A stretch of 64,000 nucleotides of DNA. Origin: Nitriliruptoraceae bacterium. GTDB lineage: Bacteria; Actinomycetota; Nitriliruptoria; Nitriliruptorales; Nitriliruptoraceae. The notes under the pieces are model-generated. The model did not search any database. It was given only the letters and a program-made list of their open reading frames with translations, and was not told where the DNA came from. Location: the NCBI GenBank assembly GCA_003558435.1, contig PWLR01000019.1, positions 1-64,000 of the forward strand, read 5' to 3'. Of the stretch, positions 25,343 through 33,159 are shown piece by piece (position 1 is the stretch's first letter; the number at the start of each line of letters is the position of its first letter). Made by a program: the position numbers and the translations under genes.

Positions 25343-26901
25343 TCGGCGTCGTCACGCGAGACGCACCGGCTGGCGCGATGCGCGCGCCCGCCGCGCCACT
25401 GGGTCCGACGGCGATGATCATCCGGCTGATCGCGGCGGGAGCTGGTGGCGCTCTGACCGGCACTGCGGTGCTCACCGGCTGGTGGGCGGTCGCGGTCATC
25501 GGCACCGGGGTGGTCGCCAGCGCGGTGCACGACATCCGCCCGGCACGTCGTGCCATGGTCGGGACCGCAGCCGGCTGCGTGCACGCGACCGTCACCACCC
25601 TGTGGGCCTCGCAGTTCAACGCCTCCGCAGCCGCTGCGCTGATCCTCATCCAGGCTGCCGGATGGGGACTGGCCGCGCTGGCCGTCTCCATGCGCGCACG
25701 CTGGCCGTGGCCGCTCGCCCCGGCGCTAGCGATCTCCGAATGGGCACGCACCCACTGGCCGCTTGGGGGCTATCCCCTCGCCCAGCTGTGGCTCACCCAA
25801 GCCGACGGACCGCTCGCCGCGCTCGCACCACTGCTCGGCCCCTTCGCGATCACCGCTGCGATCGTGCTCCTTGCCACCGCCGGCATCGCCGCACTGCAGC
25901 GACGACCCGCAGCGATCCGCGTCCTCGCCGCATCGCTGATCACGGTCGGTGCCGCTCAGCTGGCGCCGATCCCATCACCGGTCGCGCCGATGGAGGTCGC
26001 TGCGGTCCAAGGCGGCGACCGGCGCGGCGTCCCGGCCATGCGCAACGACCCCGGCCCTCTGCTTGAACGTCAGATCGATCTCACCCGGTCGCTCGACACC
26101 GACGTCGACCTCGTCGTGTGGCCCGAGAGCGCGCTCGCCGTACACGGCGCGATGACGACCGGTGACCGCCGACTTCTCCAGGAGCTCGCTGATGGGTTCG
26201 ACGGCGTGCTGATCGCCGGAGTCGTCGAGCGCTTCGACCTCCCCGACGGCGCAGGCTGGTTCCGCAACGCCGCGGTTGCGAGCGACGAGACCGGCACGCT
26301 CGACCGGTACGACAAGCAGCTCCCCGTACCGTTCGGCGAACGCGTTCCAGCACGACGGTTCGTCGAACTGGTCGTCGACCTCTCGCTCGTCCCGCGCGAC
26401 ATGGTCGCCGGTAGCGGCCCGCCGATCCTACGTACGGAACACGCTGACGTCGGTATCGCCATCTCCTACGAGAACCTCTTCCCCCGTGTCGCGCGGCAAG
26501 CCGTGCTCCAAGGCGCTGACATCCTCGCCGTTCCCACCCTCGCATCCTCCTACGTCACCGATGAGATCCCCACCCAACAGCTCGCCGCCGCACGGATGCG
26601 TGCCCGCGAAACCGGCCGGGACCTCGCCATCGTCGGATCGACCGGTCCCACGGCCCTCATCCGCGCAGATGGCACGCTCGCTGCCCAAGCACCAACCGAC
26701 ACACCCCACGTCGCCCAGGCAAGGCTCCAGACACGGTCGGGCACCACCCTGTACACGCGTTACGGCGACGCCCTACCACTGGCTGCAGCCGCGCTCGTGC
26801 TGTCCATGACCGCCCGGAGACCGGCTCCGCGCCCGCTCCATGCGGGCCTACCCGCCGAACCCGAGCATCTGGCAGCTCGACGCCAAGAACGACGACCGTG
26901 A
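25339..26901 (+). CDS. lnt: Apolipoprotein N-acyltransferase homologue with Cys-to-Ser change
   Basis: A 520-residue Lnt-like protein: about seven membrane helices (residues 25-215) then a nitrilase-type domain. Lnt adds the third acyl chain to lipoproteins. The triad positions read VVWPESAL (Glu263), YDKQLPVPFGERVP (Lys326) and GIAISYENLFP, where the nucleophile Cys of E. coli Lnt (Cys387) is replaced by Ser376, codon TCC. It is translated from GTG overlapping the lipoprotein stop (GTGA). The tail after about residue 490 is Pro/Arg-rich and runs into an integrase remnant, so the natural C-terminus may be altered. Activity is uncertain; it may bind lipoprotein without acylating it. Confidence 0.88.
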   Translation: MIGVVTRDAPAGAMRAPAAPLGPTAMIIRLIAAGAGGALTGTAVLTGWWAVAVIGTGVVASAVHDIRPARRAMVGTAAGCVHATVTTLWASQFNASAAAALILIQAAGWGLAALAVSMRARWPWPLAPALAISEWARTHWPLGGYPLAQLWLTQADGPLAALAPLLGPFAITAAIVLLATAGIAALQRRPAAIRVLAASLITVGAAQLAPIPSPVAPMEVAAVQGGDRRGVPAMRNDPGPLLERQIDLTRSLDTDVDLVVWPESALAVHGAMTTGDRRLLQELADGFDGVLIAGVVERFDLPDGAGWFRNAAVASDETGTLDRYDKQLPVPFGERVPARRFVELVVDLSLVPRDMVAGSGPPILRTEHADVGIAISYENLFPRVARQAVLQGADILAVPTLASSYVTDEIPTQQLAAARMRARETGRDLAIVGSTGPTALIRADGTLAAQAPTDTPHVAQARLQTRSGTTLYTRYGDALPLAAAALVLSMTARRPAPRPLHAGLPAEPEHLAARRQERRP

Positions 26902-27292
26902 AGGCACCATCGCGCTCGAGACCCGCACCATCACCGTGTTGCACGATCACCGCGAGCGGCAACTCGACGTGCGGCGCGCCGCCGGCCCCGTCTGGTCGAC
27001 ACAGCCACAGGATCACGACCTGGTGTTCACCCGCCCCGACGGCGGCGCCATCCCGCCCAAGCGCGCCTCACGGATGTTCACCCGCCACGTCGACGCCGCC
27101 GGCCTACCCCGCTCCGGCGTCCACGGCCTCCGTCACAGCTGGGCCACACTGGCGCGCCGGTGTCCCCATCAAGGTCGTTTCCGAGCGCATGGTCGCGCCG
27201 ACCCCGCCGTGACCATGCAGGTGTACGCCCACGCCCTCGAAGGCGACGACGCCACCGCCGCCGAGACCACAACCATCTTCGACGACCGATGA
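26865..27292 (+). pseudogene. Degenerate tyrosine recombinase C-terminal remnant
   Basis: The last 140 or so codons of a phage-type integrase overlap the end of the Lnt gene. LDAKNDDREGTIALETRTITVLHDHRERQ, DHDLVFTRPDGGAIPP and GVHGLRHSWATLA give the catalytic HxxR region, and ADPAVTMQVYAHAL gives the Tyr region. Between them the frame slips: the expected RAGVPIKVVSERM appears in the next frame and the original frame returns at ADPAVT, so two compensating indels have corrupted it. The N-terminal and core-binding domains are missing. It points at tRNA-Leu 157 bases away, the classic place for such an element to insert. Confidence 0.8.
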
Positions 27293-27375
27293 TCACCAGC
27301 GGGCACGACAACCGACCCGCAACAACGCGGTGTCACGACCCTCATGGTGCCGCGAGGGGGTCCAGCACGCAGAAA

Positions 27376-27399
27376 CGCCCCCGCGGTGTGGCGGGGGCG
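27376..27399 (-). terminator. Rho-independent terminator of tRNA-Leu
   Basis: A perfect 9-base stem CGCCCCCGC / GCGGGGGCG with a 6-base loop lies 50 bases past the 3' end of the tRNA. On the minus strand it is followed by TTTCT, so it should end the tRNA transcript. Confidence 0.85.
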
Positions 27400-27448
27400 C
27401 TGCTGCGATTCTGCCGGATCCGGGCCGGTAGACCAGCCGACGCGATCG

Positions 27449-27532
27449 TGGGCGGAGGGGGACTTGAACCCCCATGTCCATAAGGACACACGGACCTGAA
27501 CCGTGCGCGTCTGCCAATTCCGCCACCCGCCC
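27449..27532 (-). tRNA. tRNA-Leu (CAG)
   Basis: An 84-base class II tRNA on the minus strand. The acceptor stem GGGCGGG pairs with TCCGCCC plus discriminator A; the anticodon arm is CACGG-TTCAGGT-CCGTG with anticodon CAG; a long variable arm and the T arm (GGGGGTTCAAGTCCCCC) are complete. CCA is not encoded. A tRNA-Leu next to fhaA is also found in mycobacteria, so this is a chromosomal gene used as an insertion site by the element whose integrase remnant lies downstream. Confidence 0.96.
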
Positions 27533-27779
27533 AGGGGTGAAGCAGCGGAGCGTACCAACGTCAGAGCCAGGTCACCAACGCAGTTCCCTCGGACCGATGC
27601 CCGACCGATACGGGTGGCCCACTCGCCGCAGAGCGTGACGTTCGGACGGGTCGAACTGGACGGGCTCTGAGCTACTCTCCGCGCGCGGGCTTAGGGGTGA
27701 ACACGCTGCCCGTGACCAGGCTGGAGACGACCCGTCCCAGCCTCGTCCGACCCCGCTGATGATCCGGACCGGTGCTGCA

Positions 27780-28577
27780 ATGGGTGTCCTGCAGGAGTTC
27801 GAGCGGCGGCTCGAAGGAGCCGTCGAGGGCTTCTTCGCGCGCATCTTCCGCTCGGGGGTGCAGCCGATCGAGCTGGCGCGCGCGGTCCGACGTTACGGCG
27901 AGGACCGTCAGCACGTCACCGCAGACGGGGTCGTGGTGCCCAACGTCTACCGCGTCACGGTGGGCCCGAAGGATCACGAACGACTCGCGGGCTATGGCGT
28001 TTCGCTCCCGCGCGAACTCGCCGAGGTCGTGGTGAAGACCGCCAGCGATCGCCGTTGGATCCTCAAGGGACCGGCACGTGTGCGCATCGAGGTGGACGAG
28101 GAGGTCCGCCTCGGGCGGTTCCGACTCGCTGGACGTGTCGAGGCCGTCGAGGATGCGGTTCGCCCGCCTGGCGCACGGCGGAACCCCGAGTCCTTCGCCG
28201 CCCCCCCGTATCGACCTGCGGCGTCGCCAACGCGCGACGACCGCCCCGCCATCGACCGGACGCAGGTCATCTCCGCGGTCCCGGCCAGCGGGTTGCAGTT
28301 GGTCGTGCGCAGTGGCGGCGGCCCCCCAACCGCGATCCCCGTGCAGGGCACCCGCCTGACCGCCGGCCGTTCCGCGGCCTGCGACCTCACGATCGACGAC
28401 TCGACCGTCTCACGCGAGCACGCCGCGTTCGTCCGGCGCGGGCCCGCCTGGTGGGTCGTCGACCTCGGCTCGACCAACGGCACCCGCGTCAACGGCGTGC
28501 GCGCCGCGGAACAACCCCTGCAACCCGGCGACCGGGTCGAATTCGGGGACGCGGTCGTCGAGCTCGTGGGAGGCTGA
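27780..28577 (+). CDS. fhaA: FhaA-like protein (DUF3662 and FHA domains)
   Basis: A 265-residue cytosolic signalling protein. Residues 1-115 are the FhaA N-terminal domain (MGVLQEFERRLEGAVEGFFARIFRSGVQPIELARAVRR), a variable linker follows, and an FHA domain at about 180-265 has the phosphothreonine-binding pattern TAGRSAACDLTI, DSTVSREHA and DLGSTNGTRVNG. In mycobacteria FhaA is a PknB substrate that recruits the pseudokinase domain of MviN and restrains peptidoglycan synthesis. The ATG at 27780 is preferred over 27759 because homologues begin MGVLQ; neither has a good ribosome site. It leads the fha-pstP-rodA-pbpA-pknB cluster. Confidence 0.94.
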   Translation: MGVLQEFERRLEGAVEGFFARIFRSGVQPIELARAVRRYGEDRQHVTADGVVVPNVYRVTVGPKDHERLAGYGVSLPRELAEVVVKTASDRRWILKGPARVRIEVDEEVRLGRFRLAGRVEAVEDAVRPPGARRNPESFAAPPYRPAASPTRDDRPAIDRTQVISAVPASGLQLVVRSGGGPPTAIPVQGTRLTAGRSAACDLTIDDSTVSREHAAFVRRGPAWWVVDLGSTNGTRVNGVRAAEQPLQPGDRVEFGDAVVELVGG

Positions 28578-28578
28578 C

Positions 28579-29049
28579 ATGCCCATCGAGCTGCTGACCC
28601 TGATGAAGTTCGGGCTCCTGGCGCTGCTCTATCTGTTCGTCGCCCGTACGGTGCGTACCGTCAGCGTCGAGTTGTACGGCGGTCGCCGGAAGGCCGCCCC
28701 ACCGACACCCCGTCCCGCGGTGGCTGCGCCGCCGGATGCTGCTCGGCGCTCGCGCAAGATCCCCAAGGAGATCGTGCTGCACCCGCTGGAAGGCTCACCG
28801 CGCGTGATCGGCCTGAGCGGTCATGGCCTGGTGCTCGGACGTCACGGGGCGGTCGACGTGCTGGTCGACGATCTGTACGTCTCCGACGAGCATGCGGAGA
28901 TCCTCCCCGACGATGGCAGCTGGTCGGTGCGCGACCTCGGTTCGACCAACGGCACGTTCCTCAACGGCGCCAAGGTCACCCGTCCGACGCCGCTGGCCGC
29001 CGGTGATCAGCTCCGCCTCGGCAAGACCACCATCGAGGTCCGGCGATGA
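28579..29049 (+). CDS. fhaB: FhaB/FipA-like FHA protein
   Basis: A 156-residue protein with an N-terminal membrane helix (LLTLMKFGLLALLYLFVARTV) and a C-terminal FHA domain: LVLGRHGAVDVLVDDLYVSDEHAEI and RDLGSTNGTFLNG, which bind phosphothreonine. The mycobacterial counterpart FipA/FhaB links PknB signalling to FtsZ and FtsQ at the septum. It starts one base after the fhaA stop and overlaps the phosphatase gene by ATGA, so it is coupled into the operon. Confidence 0.93.
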   Translation: MPIELLTLMKFGLLALLYLFVARTVRTVSVELYGGRRKAAPPTPRPAVAAPPDAARRSRKIPKEIVLHPLEGSPRVIGLSGHGLVLGRHGAVDVLVDDLYVSDEHAEILPDDGSWSVRDLGSTNGTFLNGAKVTRPTPLAAGDQLRLGKTTIEVRR

Positions 29050-30308
29050 GGCGCGTACTGGCTGCCGGCAGCTCGGATGTCGGCCAGGTGCGCGAAGGCA
29101 ACGAGGATGCGCTCCTGATCAGGAACAGCGTGTTCGCCGTCGCTGACGGCATGGGCGGTCACCTCGCCGGCGAGGTCGCCTCCGCCGCCGCCCTCGAACC
29201 CATCGAAGCCCTCGACGGTCGCGTGTTCCCGGATGCGACGGAAGCCGCGACGGCGCTCACCAACGCGGTCGTCGCCGCCAACACGACCGTCTCCAAGCTC
29301 GCGACCGACAATCCCCTCTACCGCGGCATGGGCACCACGCTCACGGCCGCGCTCATCGAGGGGCGACGCGCTCACGTCGCTCACGTCGGTGACTCGCGGG
29401 CCTACCTGCTCCGTGACGGACAGTTCAGTCAACTCACCGACGACCACACGCTGGTGCAGCACCTGGTCGACGAGGGCCAGATCACGCGGGAAGAGGCCGC
29501 CCACCACCCGCAGCGCTCGATCATCACGCGCGCCATCGGGGTCTCTCCCGAGGTGGATGTCGATGCGATGACCCTCGAGCTGCAGCCGGGTGATCAGCTG
29601 CTGATGTGCTCCGACGGGCTGACCGGCGTCGTCGAGGACCGCGTGATCGCCGAACTCCTCGATACCACCGCGGACCCGGACGAAGCGGTCAGCCGTCTGG
29701 TCGAGCTCGCCAACCAGGCCGGCGGTCCCGACAACATCACGGTGGTGCTGCTGCGCTACGAGGACCCGAACGCCGAGGTGGCCGCCCCCCGGACCATCTC
29801 CATCTCCACCGTGAACCGCGACGACGGGCGGGACTGGGCCGGACAACTCGGCCACTACGGCGCGCTCACCGCCGGCAGCAGCTCGGCCAACGGCAACAAC
29901 GCCAGCGACGACGAACCTCGCCAGGTCGGCAGGATCCTCGGGCGCGCGACCGCCGTCGTGGCCTCGGTCGCGGTCCTCGCCGCCCTGCTCATCGGCGGTG
30001 GCCAGTTCCTGTTGTCGCGTAGCTACTTCGTCGCCCTCGACGACGACCAGGTCGTGATCTACCAGGGCGTCGACGCCTCGATCGGGCCGGTGACCCTGGC
30101 CCGCGTCACGGAGCGCTCCGAACTCGTGCTCGCCGACATCCCGAGCTGGTACCACCCCAATCTGGAGAACGGCCGGACCGCAGCCGACCTCAACGATGCC
30201 CGCCGCATCGTGCGCGACATCCCGGTACGCAGCGACGAGGTCGAGGATCCCGGGGTCGCCGGCGACCCCGACACCGACACCGATGAACCCGATGACGGTT
30301 CCGCGTGA
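29046..30308 (+). CDS. pstP: PP2C-type Ser/Thr phosphatase (PstP-like)
   Basis: A 420-residue membrane phosphatase. The PP2C domain (1-240) has metal-binding motifs REGNEDALLI, VADGMGGHLAGEVAS, HVGDSRAYLLRDG, CSDGLTG and GGPDNITVVLLRYE. A disordered linker leads to one membrane helix (AVVASVAVLAALLIGGGQF, about 305-325) and an extracytoplasmic part ending in an acidic tail (DPDTDTDEPDDGSA). It reverses phosphorylation by the PknB-type kinase encoded downstream. It overlaps fhaB (ATGA) and rodA (GTGA). Confidence 0.96.
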   Translation: MRRVLAAGSSDVGQVREGNEDALLIRNSVFAVADGMGGHLAGEVASAAALEPIEALDGRVFPDATEAATALTNAVVAANTTVSKLATDNPLYRGMGTTLTAALIEGRRAHVAHVGDSRAYLLRDGQFSQLTDDHTLVQHLVDEGQITREEAAHHPQRSIITRAIGVSPEVDVDAMTLELQPGDQLLMCSDGLTGVVEDRVIAELLDTTADPDEAVSRLVELANQAGGPDNITVVLLRYEDPNAEVAAPRTISISTVNRDDGRDWAGQLGHYGALTAGSSSANGNNASDDEPRQVGRILGRATAVVASVAVLAALLIGGGQFLLSRSYFVALDDDQVVIYQGVDASIGPVTLARVTERSELVLADIPSWYHPNLENGRTAADLNDARRIVRDIPVRSDEVEDPGVAGDPDTDTDEPDDGSA

Positions 30309-31666
30309 GCCGCGATGGCGTGACGGTCACGGGAGGTCCCCGGGCGACCGAGGCGAGGCTGTTGACCGGGGCCGTCGTGCTGACCTCGTTCGCGGCCGTG
30401 CTGCTCGGCTGGTCCGAATCCCCGGAGCTACCCCCCACCGCGATCGTGACCGGCCTGGCCCTGGCCGTCACTGCGCTCGTCGCTCATCTGACGGTGCGAG
30501 CCTTCGCGCCCGATGCCGACCCCACACTGCTGCCGCTGGCCTTCCTGCTCAACGGTCTCGGCCTGGTGTTCGTCCGTCGGGTCGATCTCGCGACGGGCAG
30601 CGATCTGGCCGCCACCCAGACGGTGTGGACCGCGGTCTCGGTCGGGGCACTGTGCGCCACGTTGTTGGTGATCCGGCGGGTGGCGGTGTTCGGGCGCTAC
30701 CAGTACACCTTCGGACTACTGACCATCGTGCTGCTGCTCTCTCCACTGATCCCGGGGCTGACGGCCGGGGTGATCAACGGCGCCCAGCTGTGGATCGATG
30801 TGTTCGGGATGCGCTTCCAGCCGGGCGAGATCGCGAAGCTCACGATGGTGGTCTTCCTCGCCGGCTACCTCGAGCGCAACCGGGCCTTGCTGTCGGTCGC
30901 CACGCAGCGCATCGGGCCGGTGATGCTGCCGGCCGCGCGCCACCTCGCGCCCGTGCTGGTCGCGGCGGTGATGGCGATGGTGATCATGGCCGGCTTGCGC
31001 GACCTCGGCACCGCCCTGCTGTTCTTCGGGGCGTTCATCGCCATGCTGTACGTCGCGACGGGTCGGTTGGCCTACCCCGCGTTCGGTGCGGTGTTCTTCG
31101 GGTTCGCGGCGTGGCTCGCCTACCTGCAGTTCGGTCACGTGCGCGTGCGCGTCAGCATCTGGTTGGACCCGTGGGCGGACGTGACAGGGATCGGCTACCA
31201 GCTCGCCCAGAGCCTGTTCGCGCTCGGTACCGGGGGACTGACCGGCACCGGGCTGGGGCTGGGGCGGCCCCAGGACGTGCCGTTCAGTGCCACCGACGCC
31301 ATCTTCGTGGTCATCGGTGAGGAGCTCGGCCTGCTCGGCGCGACCGTGGTACTGCTGCTCTACCTCGTGATCGTGGTCCGTGGCTTCCGGATCGCCCAGA
31401 CCGCCCGCGACGAGTTCGGCACGCTGCTGGCCACCGGACTGACGGTCACCCTCGCGGCGCAGACCTTCGTCATCGTGGGTGGGCTGACCCGGCTGGTACC
31501 GCTCACCGGCATCACCCTGCCGTTCGTGTCCTACGGCGGGTCCGCGCTGTTGTCGAACTACCTGTTGATCGCGTTGCTCCTGCGCATCAGTGACGAGTCC
31601 CGTGGTGCGGCCAAGGGCCGGGACCCGGATCTCCAGGCCGACGCGGCCGCCAGGCGTCGCTCATGA
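30305..31666 (+). CDS. rodA: RodA/FtsW-type SEDS peptidoglycan polymerase
   Basis: A 453-residue protein with about twelve membrane helices of the SEDS family, which polymerise glycan strands from lipid II together with a class B PBP. Seen are the segments NGAQLWIDVFGMRFQPGEIAK, DLGTALLFFGAFIAMLYVATGR, SLFALGTGGLTGTGLGLGRP and ITLPFVSYGGSALLSNYLLIALLL, all diagnostic. Its partner, the PbpA-like transpeptidase, is the next gene and is coupled by ATGA. It starts at GTG overlapping pstP. Confidence 0.96.
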   Translation: MSRDGVTVTGGPRATEARLLTGAVVLTSFAAVLLGWSESPELPPTAIVTGLALAVTALVAHLTVRAFAPDADPTLLPLAFLLNGLGLVFVRRVDLATGSDLAATQTVWTAVSVGALCATLLVIRRVAVFGRYQYTFGLLTIVLLLSPLIPGLTAGVINGAQLWIDVFGMRFQPGEIAKLTMVVFLAGYLERNRALLSVATQRIGPVMLPAARHLAPVLVAAVMAMVIMAGLRDLGTALLFFGAFIAMLYVATGRLAYPAFGAVFFGFAAWLAYLQFGHVRVRVSIWLDPWADVTGIGYQLAQSLFALGTGGLTGTGLGLGRPQDVPFSATDAIFVVIGEELGLLGATVVLLLYLVIVVRGFRIAQTARDEFGTLLATGLTVTLAAQTFVIVGGLTRLVPLTGITLPFVSYGGSALLSNYLLIALLLRISDESRGAAKGRDPDLQADAAARRRS

Positions 31667-33111
31667 ACCGCCAGATCGGGCGCGTGGCCGCGGTGACCTT
31701 CCTGCTGTTCGGGGCGCTGTTCATCAACCTGAACATCATCACCCTGCTGCAGGCCGACGAGCTGGCGAACCATCCCTCCAACCGTCGCCTGATCCTGCGC
31801 GAGTACGCGATCGAGCGCGGTCCGATCGTGGCCGGCGAGGAAGCGATCGCACGGAGTGTCCCCACGGACGGCGAGTTCCAGTACCTGCGTACCTACCCCG
31901 ACAGCGAGCTGTACGCGCACCTCACCGGCTACTACTCGATCCAGCTGCAGCGGTCGGGTCTCGAACGGGCACTCAACGAGGACCTGACCGGGCGCAGCAC
32001 CGAGGTGGTCGCTCAGAACCTCGGCGAGCTGCTCGGCGGTTCGGAGCGCCCCGGTAACGCCGTGCAGCTGTCGATCGAGCCGGCGGTGCAGCGAGCGGCC
32101 CGTAGCGCGCTGGACGGTCGGGAAGGTGCCGTGGTGGCCCTCGATCCCCGGACCGGAGCGGTCCTCGCCAGCTACGCCAACCCGACCTTCGATCCCAACC
32201 CCCTGTCCGGCCACGACCGTCGGGTCATCAACGACACGTGGGCGGCGCTCAACGAACGTGACGATCGTCCGTTGATCGATCGCACCCGCGCGGAGACCTA
32301 CCCGCCGGGCTCGGTCTTCAAGTTGGTCGTCGCGGCTGCCGCGCTCGAGAGCGGATTGGAGCCGACCACCCTGTTCCCCGACGAGGGGGTCTACGACGTG
32401 CCCCAGACCCAGGCGAACATCGGCAACTTCTCCGGTGGGGTCTGCGACGACGGGGACGAGATCTCGCTGACCGATGCCATGCGGGTCTCGTGCAACACCG
32501 TGTTCGCCCGGTTGGGCGTGGAACTCGGTGACGACGCCCTGCGTGACCAGGCGGAACGGTTCGGGTTCAACGATGCCCCGCCGTTCGACCTGGGAGTGAC
32601 CGACAGCATCTTCCCGCGCGAGCTGGATGTTCCCTCGTTGGCGCAGAGCGCCATCGGACAACGGGACGTTCGTGCCACCCCACTGCAGATGGCCGTGCTG
32701 GCCGGGAGCATCGCCAATGGTGGCCAGTTGATGCGTCCCCACGTGGTCGATGCCGTCCGGGACCCCGACGGGGCACAGCTGCGTGGTCCGGACGTCGGAC
32801 GCTGGACCGGACCCCCGGGTGGCGGCCTGCCGATCTCCCCCCGCACGGCCCAACAGTTGCGGAGCATGATGCTCGACGTCGTGAACTCCGGCACCGGCAC
32901 GGCCGCGCGGATCGACGGTGTCGAGGTCGGCGGCAAGACCGGCACGGCGCAGACCGGTGGGGATCCCGTGGCATGGTTCGTCGGGTTCGCCGGCGACGAG
33001 GTCGCGATCGCGGTGATGGTCCCCGGCGCCGGTAGTGACGCGACGGGGGGCGCGGTCGCGGCGCCCATCGCCCGGAGCGTGCTCAGCGCCGCGCTCGAGG
33101 CCCGACGGTGA
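31663..33111 (+). CDS. pbpA: Class B penicillin-binding protein (PbpA-like transpeptidase)
   Basis: A 482-residue peptidoglycan transpeptidase with one N-terminal helix (VAAVTFLLFGALFINLNIITLL) and the three active-site motifs: PPGSVFKLVV (SxxK), RVSCNTVF (SxN) and GGKTGTAQTGG (KTG). The short form without PASTA domains matches actinobacterial PbpA, the RodA partner in side-wall or septal growth. It is translationally coupled to rodA. A 48-base gap with its own ribosome site separates it from the kinase gene. Confidence 0.96.
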   Translation: MNRQIGRVAAVTFLLFGALFINLNIITLLQADELANHPSNRRLILREYAIERGPIVAGEEAIARSVPTDGEFQYLRTYPDSELYAHLTGYYSIQLQRSGLERALNEDLTGRSTEVVAQNLGELLGGSERPGNAVQLSIEPAVQRAARSALDGREGAVVALDPRTGAVLASYANPTFDPNPLSGHDRRVINDTWAALNERDDRPLIDRTRAETYPPGSVFKLVVAAAALESGLEPTTLFPDEGVYDVPQTQANIGNFSGGVCDDGDEISLTDAMRVSCNTVFARLGVELGDDALRDQAERFGFNDAPPFDLGVTDSIFPRELDVPSLAQSAIGQRDVRATPLQMAVLAGSIANGGQLMRPHVVDAVRDPDGAQLRGPDVGRWTGPPGGGLPISPRTAQQLRSMMLDVVNSGTGTAARIDGVEVGGKTGTAQTGGDPVAWFVGFAGDEVAIAVMVPGAGSDATGGAVAAPIARSVLSAALEARR

Positions 33112-33159
33112 CCCGTTGGTAGGCTCCGCCGCTGTCCATGCCCGTTCGGAGGGTTCCCC

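Noticed and set aside
1-27448. Second copy of the tRNA-Leu 3' end as left attachment site
   Set aside because: Looked for GGGGGACTTGAACCCCC-like sequence in the left part and found none; the other boundary must be lost or outside the window.
27169-27558. 129-codon ORF on the minus strand
   Set aside because: It runs through tRNA-Leu and its terminator; not a protein gene.
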